64,000 nucleotides of DNA from Bog-793 sp963761425 (GTDB lineage: Bacteria; Actinomycetota; Acidimicrobiia; Acidimicrobiales; Bog-793): positions 434,001 through 498,000 of the forward strand of contig CAVXGQ010000005.1 of assembly GCA_963761425.1 (NCBI GenBank). Reading direction: 5' to 3'. Each line of letters opens with the position of its first letter. Positions within the stretch are counted from its first letter, which is position 1. Below, in pieces: positions 24,708-34,297 of the stretch. Below the pieces are notes generated by a model that was given only the letters and a program-made list of their open reading frames with translations, had not been told where the DNA came from and searched no databases. The position numbers and the translations under genes were made by a program.

Positions 24708-25660
24708 ACACGCCGGTCATGGTGGAGGAGGTCGTCCAGCTCATGGGCCCGGTTCCGCCGGGCCTCGTCGTGGACGCCACGGTGGGAGGCGCCGGACATG
24801 CTGCGGCGATCCTCGAAAGCCGTCCCGACCTGATCGTCGTGGGGATCGACCGTGACGCGGACGCCGTCGCCGAGGCGGCGGGCCAGCTCGCGAGGTTCGG
24901 CGACCGGGCCCGGGTGCACCGGGCCCGGTTCGACGCTCTCCTCGAGGTGCTGGTGGGGTCGGTCCCTCGAGAACTCGAACGCGCCGGAGGCGTGTCGGCG
25001 GTGCTGTTCGACCTCGGGGTGAGCTCGCACCAGCTCGACGACCCCACCCGGGGATTCTCCTACCGGGTTACCGCGCCCCTCGACATGCGCATGGACCGCG
25101 ACCTTCGACCAAACGCCGAGGAGCTGGTGAACACCCTCGACGAGGACGACCTGGCCCGCCTGTTCGCCGAGCACGGCGAGACGCGTTTCGCGCGCCGGAT
25201 CGCCCGGGCCATCGTGCGGGACCGGCCGGTGACGACGACCACCGCGCTGGCGGACTTGGTGGCACGGGTCATCCCAGCGGGAGCCCGCCGACGGGGCCAC
25301 CCCGCCGCCCGGGTCTTCCAGGCGCTGCGGGTGACGGTCAACGATGAACTCGGCGTGCTGCCGGTGGCGCTCGACCGGGCGTTGGCGATCCTCGTCGCCG
25401 GGGGCCGCATCGTGACGCTCGCCTACCACTCCGGCGAGGACCGCCTGATCAAGGAGCGTTTCCGGAGCTGGTCGACCGGGGGCTGCACCTGCCCGTCGGG
25501 TCTTCCCTGTGTCTGTGGGGCGCGGCCTTCCGCCCGCCTGGTCCGCGGGGGCACTCGCCGGCCGTCGGCAGAGGAGGTCGAGCGTAACCCCCGGGCCGCG
25601 GCCGCCCGCCTGCGGGCCGTCGAGCGCCTGCGGGCCGTCGACGAGAGGATCGCACGCTGA
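24689..25660 (+). CDS. rsmH: 16S rRNA (cytosine(1402)-N(4))-methyltransferase
   Basis: 323 residues (MraW). It starts HTPVMVEEVVQLM and continues with the SAM motif VVDATVGGAGHAAAIL (about 25-40), the FDLGVSSHQLDDPTRGFSYR signature (about 110-130), a helical insert, and LAYHSGEDRLIK. The C-terminal cysteine-rich TGGCTCPSGLPCVCG is typical of actinobacterial members. It methylates C1402 in the ribosomal P site. The ATG at 24689 lies inside a long inverted repeat. The stop overlaps the ftsL start (TGATG). Confidence 0.94.
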   Translation: MNQGTFHTPVMVEEVVQLMGPVPPGLVVDATVGGAGHAAAILESRPDLIVVGIDRDADAVAEAAGQLARFGDRARVHRARFDALLEVLVGSVPRELERAGGVSAVLFDLGVSSHQLDDPTRGFSYRVTAPLDMRMDRDLRPNAEELVNTLDEDDLARLFAEHGETRFARRIARAIVRDRPVTTTTALADLVARVIPAGARRRGHPAARVFQALRVTVNDELGVLPVALDRALAILVAGGRIVTLAYHSGEDRLIKERFRSWSTGGCTCPSGLPCVCGARPSARLVRGGTRRPSAEEVERNPRAAAARLRAVERLRAVDERIAR

Positions 25661-26100
25661 TGGCACCGGCCCGTGCCGCCCGACAGGGCGCCCAAACGGC
25701 CGACGAACCCCGGGTCGGTGCGTCACCCGTCGCCGACCGGGCCGGGCTGGTCCTCGTCGGTCGGGCCGAGCTCGAAAGGCGCCGCCTCCGGCGGCGCCGT
25801 GAGGCCATCTACACGTTGGCGGGGCTGGTCGTGGCCGCGGCGCTGTTGATCGTCGCGGCGGGCCAGGCCTTTGTCGCCGCCCAACAGGTCCATCTCGACC
25901 GGCTCGAGCAGCAGCTCGCCACCTCCGTCGCCCGGGCCCAGAATCTTCAGCTCGCCCGGGCGAAGCTCGAGTCGCCGTCGCGCATCCTGGTGATCGCGGA
26001 GCGCCAGCTGGGCATGGTGGTGCCGAAGAGCGTGACCTACCTCGTCCCTGTGGATCCCAGTCGAACCAGCAAGCCGGCGACGTCGCGGTCCACGACGTGA
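25660..26100 (+). CDS. ftsL: FtsL-like cell division protein
   Basis: 146 residues. Basic cytoplasmic N-terminus (about 1-48), one membrane helix (about 50-72) and a short coiled coil outside (LDRLEQQLATSVARAQNLQLARAKLES), ending with RQLGMVVP...VTYLVPV. This is the bitopic FtsL/DivIC pattern. Identity rests on topology and position between rsmH and ftsI. It would join FtsQ and the FtsI/FtsW synthase at the septum. Stop and start of ftsI overlap (GTGA). Confidence 0.82.
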   Translation: MAPARAARQGAQTADEPRVGASPVADRAGLVLVGRAELERRRLRRRREAIYTLAGLVVAAALLIVAAGQAFVAAQQVHLDRLEQQLATSVARAQNLQLARAKLESPSRILVIAERQLGMVVPKSVTYLVPVDPSRTSKPATSRSTT

Positions 26101-27848
26101 CCAGGTCGGGTCGGCGTGACGCCGTCCGGCGTCCGCCGGCGGGTGGGATGAGCCGAGCACGGTTGCGCCTCGTCGCGGCCTTGCTGGTTCTCGCAGCGAT
26201 CGGCCTCACCGTGCGCCTTGCCGTCGTCCAGGTGGTCGACGGCGCCCGATATGCCGCGTACGAAAAGGGCGAGGTCGAACAGAAGGTCGTGCTCACCGCG
26301 ACACGGGGCACCATCTACGACAGCACCGGGGACATCCTCGCGATCTCGGTCCCGCGGACCGACGTCATCGCGGACGACTTCCAGATCACCGCTCCGACCG
26401 CGGAGGCAAAGATCCTCGCCCCGCTGCTGGGCGTTCCTAAACGTCTTCTGGCTGGCGAGCTGGGCGAGCGCAACGGCTACGTCGTTCTCGCCCGTGGTCT
26501 GAAAGACGCCCAGGTGGCGCCCATTGAGGCCCGCGATCTCCCCGGTCTTTCCTTCGCGGCGGACAGCGTGCGCGAAATGACCGGGGGCCAGGTCTTCCAA
26601 CCCCTCCTCGGTGGGGTGAACGCCGCCGGAGTCGGTGACGCGGGGGTCGAGGAGGCGGACAACCCTCTGCTGGCCGGCAAGACCGGCAGTGAACTCCTTG
26701 CCCTCGCTCCCGGGGGGTTGGCTCTTCCCTCCGAACCGACCCACGTCGTCCCGGCCAAGGCGGGGACGGGACTGGTCCTCACCATCGACGAGCCTTTGCA
26801 GGTGGAGGTGGAGAAGGACCTTGCGGCGCAGATGGTCGCCACCGGCGCGCAAGGTGGCGTCGCCGTGGTGATGGACGTCCACACCGGGTCGATCCTCGCC
26901 ATGGTCGACCTGGTCGCCGGTCCTCACGGGTCGGTCGAACCCGCTGCGACGAACCTCGCCGCGACGGCTGTCTACCAACCGGGTTCGGTGATGAAGCTGG
27001 CAACCGTGGCGGCCGCCTTGCAGGCGGGATTGATCACCCCTTCGACGGTGCTCACCGTGCCGGACTCCATCGAGGTCGGGGGCTACAGCTTCGCCGACGC
27101 CGAGGTGCATCCCACCGAACAGCTCACGGTGTCGCAGATCCTGGCCCAGTCTTCGAACGTCGGAACGATCGAGATCGCGCAGCGTCTCGGACTCGACCGG
27201 CTCGCCGCCGGTCTGTCGGCCCTGGGCTACGGCCGTCCCACCGGTCTTGATTGGCCCGGGGAATCGGCGGGAATCGTCGGCTCCCCGTCGACCTGGTACG
27301 GGTCGGCCGCGGCGGCGGTGCCGATCGGCACCGGCATCGCGGTGACGCCGCTCCAGGTGCTCGACGCCTACAACACCATCGCGAATGGCGGTGTCTTCGT
27401 TGCTCCCCGTCTCGTCGCCGGCACCGTCGGAGCCAACGGGGTCGATCAGCTTGCCAAGGCCCGACCGGGTACCCGGGCGATCGACGCCGCTACGGTCGCG
27501 GAGCTCGTGCCGATGCTGGAGGGCGTCGTCCAGGACGGCACGGCGGTGCTCGCCAACATCCCGGGGTACACGGTCGCCGGCAAGACCGGCACCGCCCAGG
27601 TCCCGGAGACGACCGGTCTCGGCTACATCCCCGGGGACTGGAACGCGACCTTCGTTGGATTCGTGCCGGCGCAGCGCCCGCAACTGTCGGGGATCGTCGT
27701 ACTGAACCATCCGACGCCGATCTACGGTGGAACGGTGTCTGCCCCAGTGTTTTCCGAGATCATGCGCTACGCGCTCCGTCGCTTCGACATCCCGCCCTCG
27801 TCCTCCGCGGCGCTGGCGGCGAGCGTGAGCGCCGCGTCGAAGCGGTGA
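26097..27848 (+). CDS. ftsI: Septal peptidoglycan transpeptidase FtsI (class B PBP)
   Basis: 583 residues; the membrane helix lies at about 22-40. A PBP dimerisation domain follows (RGTIYDSTGDILAISV), then the transpeptidase domain with SxxK in YQPGSVMKL (about residue 298), SxN in SSN (about 358) and KTGTAQ (about 500). It cross-links septal peptidoglycan with FtsW. GTG 26097 is coupled to ftsL; ATG 26148 is a possible internal start (MSRARLR). No PASTA domain is present. Confidence 0.93.
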   Translation: MTRSGRRDAVRRPPAGGMSRARLRLVAALLVLAAIGLTVRLAVVQVVDGARYAAYEKGEVEQKVVLTATRGTIYDSTGDILAISVPRTDVIADDFQITAPTAEAKILAPLLGVPKRLLAGELGERNGYVVLARGLKDAQVAPIEARDLPGLSFAADSVREMTGGQVFQPLLGGVNAAGVGDAGVEEADNPLLAGKTGSELLALAPGGLALPSEPTHVVPAKAGTGLVLTIDEPLQVEVEKDLAAQMVATGAQGGVAVVMDVHTGSILAMVDLVAGPHGSVEPAATNLAATAVYQPGSVMKLATVAAALQAGLITPSTVLTVPDSIEVGGYSFADAEVHPTEQLTVSQILAQSSNVGTIEIAQRLGLDRLAAGLSALGYGRPTGLDWPGESAGIVGSPSTWYGSAAAAVPIGTGIAVTPLQVLDAYNTIANGGVFVAPRLVAGTVGANGVDQLAKARPGTRAIDAATVAELVPMLEGVVQDGTAVLANIPGYTVAGKTGTAQVPETTGLGYIPGDWNATFVGFVPAQRPQLSGIVVLNHPTPIYGGTVSAPVFSEIMRYALRRFDIPPSSSAALAASVSAASKR

Positions 27849-29372
27849 CGAGCCCCACCATGGAAGGCGTGGCAGCCGACCGGGCGGTCGAGCGGATCGT
27901 CGACCGAGTCGGTGCGCTCGTCGAGCTGGGCGACCGTCACCGGATCACGGTCAGCGAGGTGGTCTTCGACGACCGTGAGGTGAGCGCCGGCTCGCTTTTT
28001 TGCTGTTTACCCGGCGCACGTCACGACGGACACGACTTCGCCGGCCTCGCCGCGGCAGGGGGAGCCGTGGCCTTCATCTGCGAGCACACGCTCGGTCCCG
28101 AGGTCGGCGATGCGCTCCAGCTCGTGGTGCCGCCAGGCACCGCGCGCATCGCCATGGCGAAGGCCGCGTGCGCCTTGTACGGGGATCCCGCCAGCCGCGC
28201 TCCACACGGTCGGGATCACCGGCACGAACGGCAAGACGACGACCACCTACCTGCTCCGGTCGATACTCGAGAAGGCGGGCTGGCCGACCGGGGTGGTCGG
28301 AACACTGGACGGGGCTCGCACGACGCCCGAGTCGCCCCACCTGCAACGGGCTCTGGCGCGCATCCGCGACGAGGGAATCGTCGCCGCCGTGATCGAGGTG
28401 ACCTCGCACGCCCTGGTCCAGCACCGGGTGGACGGGATCCGGTTCGATGTAGCCGTGTTCACCAACCTGTCCCGCGACCACCTCGACTACCACGAGACGC
28501 TCGAGGCGTACTTCGCGGCGAAAGCCAGGTTGTTCACCCCAGAGCGGGCTCGCTTCGCCGTCGTCAACCGTGACGACGAGTTCGGGCGCCGTCTGCTCGA
28601 TCGTGCCGAGATCCCGACGGTGTCCTACTCGCTCGACGACGTTCGCGATCTGGAGCTGGGCCTGGCCGAGGCCAGTTTCCGCCTCGGCAAACGCTCGGTG
28701 CGCCTCAACCTGGGCGGCGAGTTCAACGTGTCGAACGCGCTCGCCGCCGCCGGCGCGGCGCGAGCCCTCGGTGTCGAACCCGATGCCATCGTGGAAGGGC
28801 TGGCCAGATTGGGGGGCATTCCGGGCCGATTCGAAGCCATCGAAGGGGCGGGTGGGGTGGTCGCCATCGTGGACTACGCCCACACGCCAGCCGGCCTCGA
28901 AGGATTGCTCACCGCGGTCCGGGCCGATCGCGACGCTCTCGACGTCCCGGACACTCCCGGGGTCATCGTGGTCTTCGGGTGTGGGGGAGACCGGGACCGC
29001 GGGAAACGACCGGTGATGGGGGAGGTCGCCTCTCGGCTCGCCGACGTCGTGGTGCTGACGACAGACAACCCCCGCAGCGAAGACCCGAAGACGATCATCG
29101 AAGAGATCCGTGCCGGAATGTCCGGGCCGGCGCAGCTCGTCGTGGAGCCGAACCGGAGAACGGCGATCGCCGGCGCGCTCCGCGCCGCCCGGCCCGGTGA
29201 TGTCGTCGTGGTGGCGGGCAAGGGTCATGAGACCACCCAGCAGTTTGCCGATGTCACCCTGCCGTTTGACGACCGGGAGGTCGTGCGGGCCGAGCTTGAA
29301 TGGATCGAGCGCGCCACGCGGCGATCGTCGGGGAAACAAGGCAACCCGGAACCTCGGGAGTCGGCCCGATGA
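27845..29372 (+). CDS. murE: UDP-MurNAc-tripeptide synthetase MurE with apparent +1 frameshift
   Basis: About 508 residues when read through. The N-terminal UMP-binding domain is in one frame (GTG 27845 to about 28195, ending ALYGDPAS). The remainder, from about 28197, starts with the ATP-binding loop VGITGTNGKTTT and includes the HRVDGIRFD region, NLSRDHLDYH, YAHTPAGLE and the DNPR motif that selects meso-diaminopimelate. One base too many lies near 28195 (CC in AGCCGC). MurE is normally essential and everything either side is well conserved, so a sequence insertion error is likely. The stop overlaps mraY (ATGA). Confidence 0.85.
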
Positions 29373-30403
29373 TCCCGATCTTCATGGCCGGCACCATCGC
29401 CCTGCTCATTTCGGGCTTCGGCACGCCGATCCTGCTCCGCTCGCTGGCGAACCGACGCATCGGTCAACAGATCCGCGAAGAGGGCCCTGCCTTCCACATC
29501 ACGAAAGAGGGCACACCGACGATGGGCGGGATCGCCATCGTCGTTGCCGCGACCGCCGGGTACCTGCTCGGTCACGTCGACAACAACGCGCCGTTCACCT
29601 GGGCTGGCGGATTCGTCATGCTCGCCCTGGCGCTCGCCGGGACCATCGGCTTCACCGACGACTGGCTGAAGGTGCGACGGCAGAGGAGCCTCGGGCTCAA
29701 CAAGCGCGGGAAGCTGTTCTTGCAGCTCCTGGTCGGCGTCGGCTTCGCGCTCGCCGCCGAGTACTGGGCTCACGCCAGCACGGTGATCTCGTTTACTCGC
29801 GTCGAGGTTCCCGGCGTGCTGCTCGGCACGGCGTTGTGGGTGGTGTGGGCGACCTTCATCGTCACCGCTGGGGCGAACGCCGTGAACCTGACCGATGGTC
29901 TCGACGGACTGGCGGCGGGGTCGTCGGCCTTCACCTTCGCCGGCCTGACGCTCATCGGGTATTGGCAGTACCGCCACGTGCAGATCTATCACGTGCACGC
30001 CGCGCTCGACCTCGCTCTGGTCGCGGTGTCGATGGCCGGGGCCTGTGTCGGCTTCCTGTGGTGGAATGCCGCCCCGGCGCGCGTCTTCATGGGGGACACG
30101 GGGTCACTGGCGATCGGGACCGCTCTCGCCTGTCTGGCTATTGAGATGAACGTGCAGCTGTTGCTGCCCATCCTGGGCGGGTTGTTCGTGGTCGTCACCT
30201 TGTCGGTCCTCATCCAGGTGGTCAGCTTCCGGGTCTTCCACACCCGGGTCTTCCGGATGGCGCCCATCCATCACCACTTCGAGCTGGCCGGGTGGCCGGA
30301 GACGACGGTGATCGTTCGGTTCTGGATCTTCTCCGCGCTCTGTACCGCGGTCGGATTGGGCATCTTCTACGCCGACTTCCTCGGCGTGAGGTCGCTGCTG
30401 TGA
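29369..30403 (+). CDS. mraY: Phospho-MurNAc-pentapeptide transferase
   Basis: 344 residues with about ten membrane helices. Conserved motifs: KEGTPTMGGI (about 47), FTDDWLKVRRQRSLGL (about 95), NAVNLTDGLDGLA (about 170) and FMGDTGSLAIG plus MAPIHHHFELAGWPE (about 295). It makes lipid I from UDP-MurNAc-pentapeptide and undecaprenyl phosphate. The ATG at 29369 directly overlaps the murE stop. In most bacteria murF sits between these two genes; it is missing here. Confidence 0.95.
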   Translation: MIPIFMAGTIALLISGFGTPILLRSLANRRIGQQIREEGPAFHITKEGTPTMGGIAIVVAATAGYLLGHVDNNAPFTWAGGFVMLALALAGTIGFTDDWLKVRRQRSLGLNKRGKLFLQLLVGVGFALAAEYWAHASTVISFTRVEVPGVLLGTALWVVWATFIVTAGANAVNLTDGLDGLAAGSSAFTFAGLTLIGYWQYRHVQIYHVHAALDLALVAVSMAGACVGFLWWNAAPARVFMGDTGSLAIGTALACLAIEMNVQLLLPILGGLFVVVTLSVLIQVVSFRVFHTRVFRMAPIHHHFELAGWPETTVIVRFWIFSALCTAVGLGIFYADFLGVRSLL

Positions 30404-31782
30404 CCGGGCGCCCATCCGTGGGCCCCGGTCTCGTTGGCCCGGTGGCGGTCATCGGTTTTGCCGTCACCGGTCAGGCGGTGGCGCGGGTGCTGGTGGCAAG
30501 GGGGCTGGAGGTCGTGGCGGTCGAGGACGCGCCCAACGCGATCCACCAGGCGGCGGCGGAGGCACTCGGGGTCGAACTCGTCGCCGCGCCCGACGCGGGC
30601 CAGCTGGAGACCGTGGTCGGACGCTGCCGACTCGTCGTCGCCAGTCCCGGGGTGCCGCCGCGCCATCCGGTGTTCGGGCTCGCCCGGGCGGACCAACTGG
30701 TCTCGGAGATCGAGCTCGCCTATCGACTGTCGTCCATCCCCATCGTGGCGGTGACCGGGACGAACGGCAAGACGACGGTCACCGCGCTCGTCACGGCGAT
30801 GCTGGTCGCCTCGGGGGTGCGGGCCGAGGTCTCCGGGAACATTGGCCAGCCCCTCATCTCGACGGTGACGAGGAGCGACGTCGACCTGGCGGTGGCGGAG
30901 GTCTCGTCTTTCCAGCTCGCACTGGTCTCGTCGTTCCGTGCCCACGTCGGGACCTGGCTGAACCTCGCCGAGAACCACCTCGACTGGCACCGCTCCTTCG
31001 GCGATTACGTGGCCGCCAAAGCCCGGATCTGGGCGAACCAGACGGCTGACGACGTGGCGGTGGCGAACAGCGACGACCCGGTGGTGGCGGTGGCGGCGCA
31101 ACGGTCGCGGGCCCGGGTGGTGACGTTCGGACGAACCGGCAGTGGGTACCGCCTGGTCGGTGCGCGGTTCCTCGACCCGGAAGGAGAGCTCCTCGCCACC
31201 AGCCGGGATCTCGTCCGGGACCTACCCCACGACCGCCTGAACGCGCTCGGAGCCCTGGCGACGGCGCGGGAGGCAGGCGCCTCGCGCGCCGGGTGCCAAG
31301 TCGCGCTACGGACCACGGCACCGCCGATCCACCGTTTGACCCACGTGGCGACGATCGACGGTGTCGCCTACTACGACGATTCCAAGGCGACGACGCCGGC
31401 GGCGGTGGTCGCCGCGCTGGAAGGCTTCTCGTCGGCGGTGCTCATCCTGGGCGGACGCAACAAGGGCCTGGATCTCTCGACGATCCGGCGGGCGGTGGAG
31501 GGCTCCCCGGGTCTCGTCGTGCGTGGTGTGGTGGCCATCGGCGAAGCGGCGGACGCGGTCGTCGCCGCCTTCCGGCCCGATCGTGAGGTCGTGGTAGCCG
31601 GGTCGATGGGCGAGGCGGTCACGGCCGCGGCCGGCATGGCGAGCCCCGGTGACGCCGTCCTGCTCTCCCCAGGTTGCGCCTCGTTCGACTGGTACGCGTC
31701 CTACGAGGCACGTGGCGACGACTTCGCCGCAACCGTCCATGAGCTGGCGTCGCGCCGCGTGAGCCCGCGAACGGGGGTCTGA
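30400..31782 (+). CDS. murD: UDP-MurNAc-L-alanine:D-glutamate ligase
   Basis: 460 residues, GTG start overlapping mraY. Visible are the N-terminal Rossmann fold (VIGFAVTGQAVARVL), SPGVPP, the P-loop VAVTGTNGKTTVT (about 119), EVSSFQL, NLAENHLDWH and the C-terminal DDSKATTPAAVVAAL and GGRNKG motifs. It adds D-Glu to UDP-MurNAc-L-Ala in the cytoplasm. Confidence 0.94.
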   Translation: MTGRPSVGPGLVGPVAVIGFAVTGQAVARVLVARGLEVVAVEDAPNAIHQAAAEALGVELVAAPDAGQLETVVGRCRLVVASPGVPPRHPVFGLARADQLVSEIELAYRLSSIPIVAVTGTNGKTTVTALVTAMLVASGVRAEVSGNIGQPLISTVTRSDVDLAVAEVSSFQLALVSSFRAHVGTWLNLAENHLDWHRSFGDYVAAKARIWANQTADDVAVANSDDPVVAVAAQRSRARVVTFGRTGSGYRLVGARFLDPEGELLATSRDLVRDLPHDRLNALGALATAREAGASRAGCQVALRTTAPPIHRLTHVATIDGVAYYDDSKATTPAAVVAALEGFSSAVLILGGRNKGLDLSTIRRAVEGSPGLVVRGVVAIGEAADAVVAAFRPDREVVVAGSMGEAVTAAAGMASPGDAVLLSPGCASFDWYASYEARGDDFAATVHELASRRVSPRTGV

Positions 31783-31784
31783 CC

Positions 31785-33110
31785 ATGGCGACCGGTCTCC
31801 TGGAGCGCCGCGCCACGAGCCCGCCGGGGCGACGTGGCGAGCGGGAGGTCACGAGGCTGCATCTCGTCGGCGATATCTCCGCGGTCCGGGGCCAACGGCG
31901 CGAGCAGGCCAACGAGGACAAGACGACACCTCGCCCCTCCGAGGCGGTTTCCACCGTCGTCGCCGCCCGCCGTGACGCGGTGGCGCTCACCCTGCTGGTC
32001 GTCGGCTTCTGCCTCTTTGGTCTCGTCATGGTGCTTTCGTCTTCCTCGGTCGTGTCCGTCGTGAACTATGGGTCACCGTGGTCGGTCGTCGAGCATCAGG
32101 GGGCGTGGATGGCTATCGGCGCGTTGGTGTTCGTGATCGCGGCGCGCCTCGACCTCCGGTTCTGGCGGCGACTCGCGGTGCCCTTCCTCCTTGGCACGCT
32201 GGTGCTGCTCGTCGCGGTGCTGGTGCACGGGATCGGCACCGTCACCGCGGGCTCGAGTCGATGGATCGACCTCGGGCCGTTGCGCTTCCAACCGTCTGAG
32301 TTGGCGAAGCTCGCGGTGGTCTTGTTCGTCGCCGATCTCGTGGCCCGCCGCACGACCCGGGCGGGTCTGCGCCCCGACGCGGTGCGCCCGGTGGTCATCG
32401 TGCTGGCAGTGTTCGGGATTCTCATCGTGAACCAGCCGGACCTCGGCACGACGGCGGTCATCGCCCTGATCGGCGCGGTGCTGCTCTACGCCGCGGGGAC
32501 GCCCCATCGCAAGATCATCGCCATCGGGGGGCTGTTCGCCGTGTTGGGTGGCGTGTTCCTCCTCCTCAAGCCCTACGGACGGGCGCGGCTGGACACCTTC
32601 TGGAACCCGTTCGCCCACGCCTCGACGACCGGGTACCAGGTCGTGCAGTCCCTCGTGACCCTGGGCTCCGGGCACCTGTTCGGAACCGGACTCGGGGGAT
32701 CGCCGTCAGCGTGGGGCTTGTTGCCGAACGCGAACACCGACTTCATCTTCGCGATGATCGGCAACAATTTCGGGCTCATCGGGGCGGTCGGCGTGCTCTG
32801 CGGATTCGTGGCGATCGGTTGGCTGGGCATGCGAATCGCGCGACGCACCGAGGACCGGTTCGCGTCATTGGTCGCGATCGGCGTCACCGCCTGGATCGTG
32901 TGCCAGGCGCTGATCAACATCGGAGGGGTCGTCGGCGCTCTGCCCGAGACGGGAATCCCCTTGCCCTTCCTGTCCTCGGGAGGCTCGTCGCTCGTCATCT
33001 TGTTGGCAGCGACCGGGCTGCTGGTGCGTATTGCCCGCCATCCGGGGGCTCAGACGGGCGCCTCCGTGGTCGTGCCACGCGAGCGCCCAGGCGCTCGAAT
33101 GGGGCGGTGA
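31785..33110 (+). CDS. ftsW: Lipid II polymerase FtsW (SEDS family)
   Basis: 441 residues. A long basic cytoplasmic N-terminus (about 1-60) precedes ten membrane helices. SEDS signatures: SSRWIDLGPLRFQPSELAKLA (about 165-185), the catalytic Asp region NQPDLGTT (about 218), TGYQVVQSL, and GALPETGIPLPFLSSGGSS (about 385). FtsW polymerises glycan strands with FtsI at the septum. Cluster position between murD and murG supports FtsW over RodA. Confidence 0.94.
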   Translation: MATGLLERRATSPPGRRGEREVTRLHLVGDISAVRGQRREQANEDKTTPRPSEAVSTVVAARRDAVALTLLVVGFCLFGLVMVLSSSSVVSVVNYGSPWSVVEHQGAWMAIGALVFVIAARLDLRFWRRLAVPFLLGTLVLLVAVLVHGIGTVTAGSSRWIDLGPLRFQPSELAKLAVVLFVADLVARRTTRAGLRPDAVRPVVIVLAVFGILIVNQPDLGTTAVIALIGAVLLYAAGTPHRKIIAIGGLFAVLGGVFLLLKPYGRARLDTFWNPFAHASTTGYQVVQSLVTLGSGHLFGTGLGGSPSAWGLLPNANTDFIFAMIGNNFGLIGAVGVLCGFVAIGWLGMRIARRTEDRFASLVAIGVTAWIVCQALINIGGVVGALPETGIPLPFLSSGGSSLVILLAATGLLVRIARHPGAQTGASVVVPRERPGARMGR

Positions 33111-34297
33111 CGACGACCCGGCCGGAGGTGATCGTCACCGGAGGGGGCACCGCGGGACACGTCCTGCCGGCCATCGCGCTCGCCCGGGCCTTGGTCGCGG
33201 CGGGTCACGAACCTTCGGCGATCCAGTTCGTCGGGTCGCGTCGCGGGATGGAACGGCGTCTCGTGCCGGAGGCGGGGTTCCCACTTTTGCTCCTGCCCGG
33301 GCGCGGTCTGGTGCGGCGCCCGAGTCTGCGCAATCTGGCGGCGATCGCCGGGATCACGGTCGGCTTCGTCCTTTCGTTGGGGCGGCTGGCGCGACACCGT
33401 CCCCGCGTGGTGGTCGCCGTCGGGGGATACGGGGCGGTCGCCTGTTCGCTGGCGGCCGTGGCATGGCGCATACCGGTGGTGGTGGTCAACGTGGATTCGG
33501 TCCCGGGTGCCGCCAACCGGTTGATCGGCCGTTTCGCCAGGGCCTGCGCGGTGGCTTCCCCGGGGACGAAGCTGCCGCGGGCGGTCCTCACCGGAGCCCC
33601 GGTGCGCCCCGAGGTGTTGGCGGTCGACCGGTCCGCGGCGGGACGGGCCCGTTCCCGGCGTGCACTCGCCGTTGCCGGTGATGATCCGCTGGTCGGGGTG
33701 GTCGGCGGTTCGCTCGGTGCCCGGCGCCTCAACGCCGCGGCGGTGGATCTGGCGACCCGGCTGTCGGGCCGGGGAGGTGTCGTCATCTATCACGTCTGCG
33801 GGGCGCGGGCGTTCGACGAGATGACCGACGCCGTCGCGGCGGCGGGACTTTTCGACCGGGTGGGTCTCGAGTACCGGCTCGTCGGCTACGAGGACCGCCT
33901 GGCCGATCTTTTTGCCGCCGCCGATCTGGTGGTGTGCCGCGCCGGCGCCTCGACGGTGGCCGAACTGGCGGTGATCGGCACACCCAGCATCCTGGTACCG
34001 CTTCCCGGCGCACCGTCCGACCACCAGAGGCGGAACGCGGAAGGCCTGCGCGAAGCGGGTGCGACGGTGCTTCTCGCCGACGACGAGGCGACCGGGGAGC
34101 GCTTGTTCTCGGAGGTGTCGGCGCTCCTTTCTGACCCCGGAAGGCTGGCGGCCATGGGTGAGGCGGCTCGCTCCGTCGGCCGGCCGGACGCGGCCGGGGC
34201 CGCCGCCGCGCTGGTGGAGGAGGTGGCGGCCCGAGGCAAGACCTGGGCAGAGGAGATCCCCCTGGCGGTCCGCCCGGGCACCCGGGAGGGTCGGTGA
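33107..34297 (+). CDS. murG: UDP-GlcNAc:lipid I N-acetylglucosaminyltransferase
   Basis: 396 residues, GTG start overlapping ftsW. GT28 motifs: TGGGTAGHVLPAIALA near the N-terminus, GYGAVACSLAA, VVNVDSVPGAANR, and the UDP-GlcNAc site VCRAGASTVAELAVIGTPSILVPLPGAPSDHQ (about 283-315). It converts lipid I to lipid II on the inner membrane face. The usual EQN motif is changed to N-VDS here, a mild divergence. Confidence 0.93.
   Translation: MTTTRPEVIVTGGGTAGHVLPAIALARALVAAGHEPSAIQFVGSRRGMERRLVPEAGFPLLLLPGRGLVRRPSLRNLAAIAGITVGFVLSLGRLARHRPRVVVAVGGYGAVACSLAAVAWRIPVVVVNVDSVPGAANRLIGRFARACAVASPGTKLPRAVLTGAPVRPEVLAVDRSAAGRARSRRALAVAGDDPLVGVVGGSLGARRLNAAAVDLATRLSGRGGVVIYHVCGARAFDEMTDAVAAAGLFDRVGLEYRLVGYEDRLADLFAAADLVVCRAGASTVAELAVIGTPSILVPLPGAPSDHQRRNAEGLREAGATVLLADDEATGERLFSEVSALLSDPGRLAAMGEAARSVGRPDAAGAAAALVEEVAARGKTWAEEIPLAVRPGTREGR

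Noticed and set aside
26037..27710. 557-residue minus-strand frame
   Set aside because: Antisense to ftsI with no recognisable domain.
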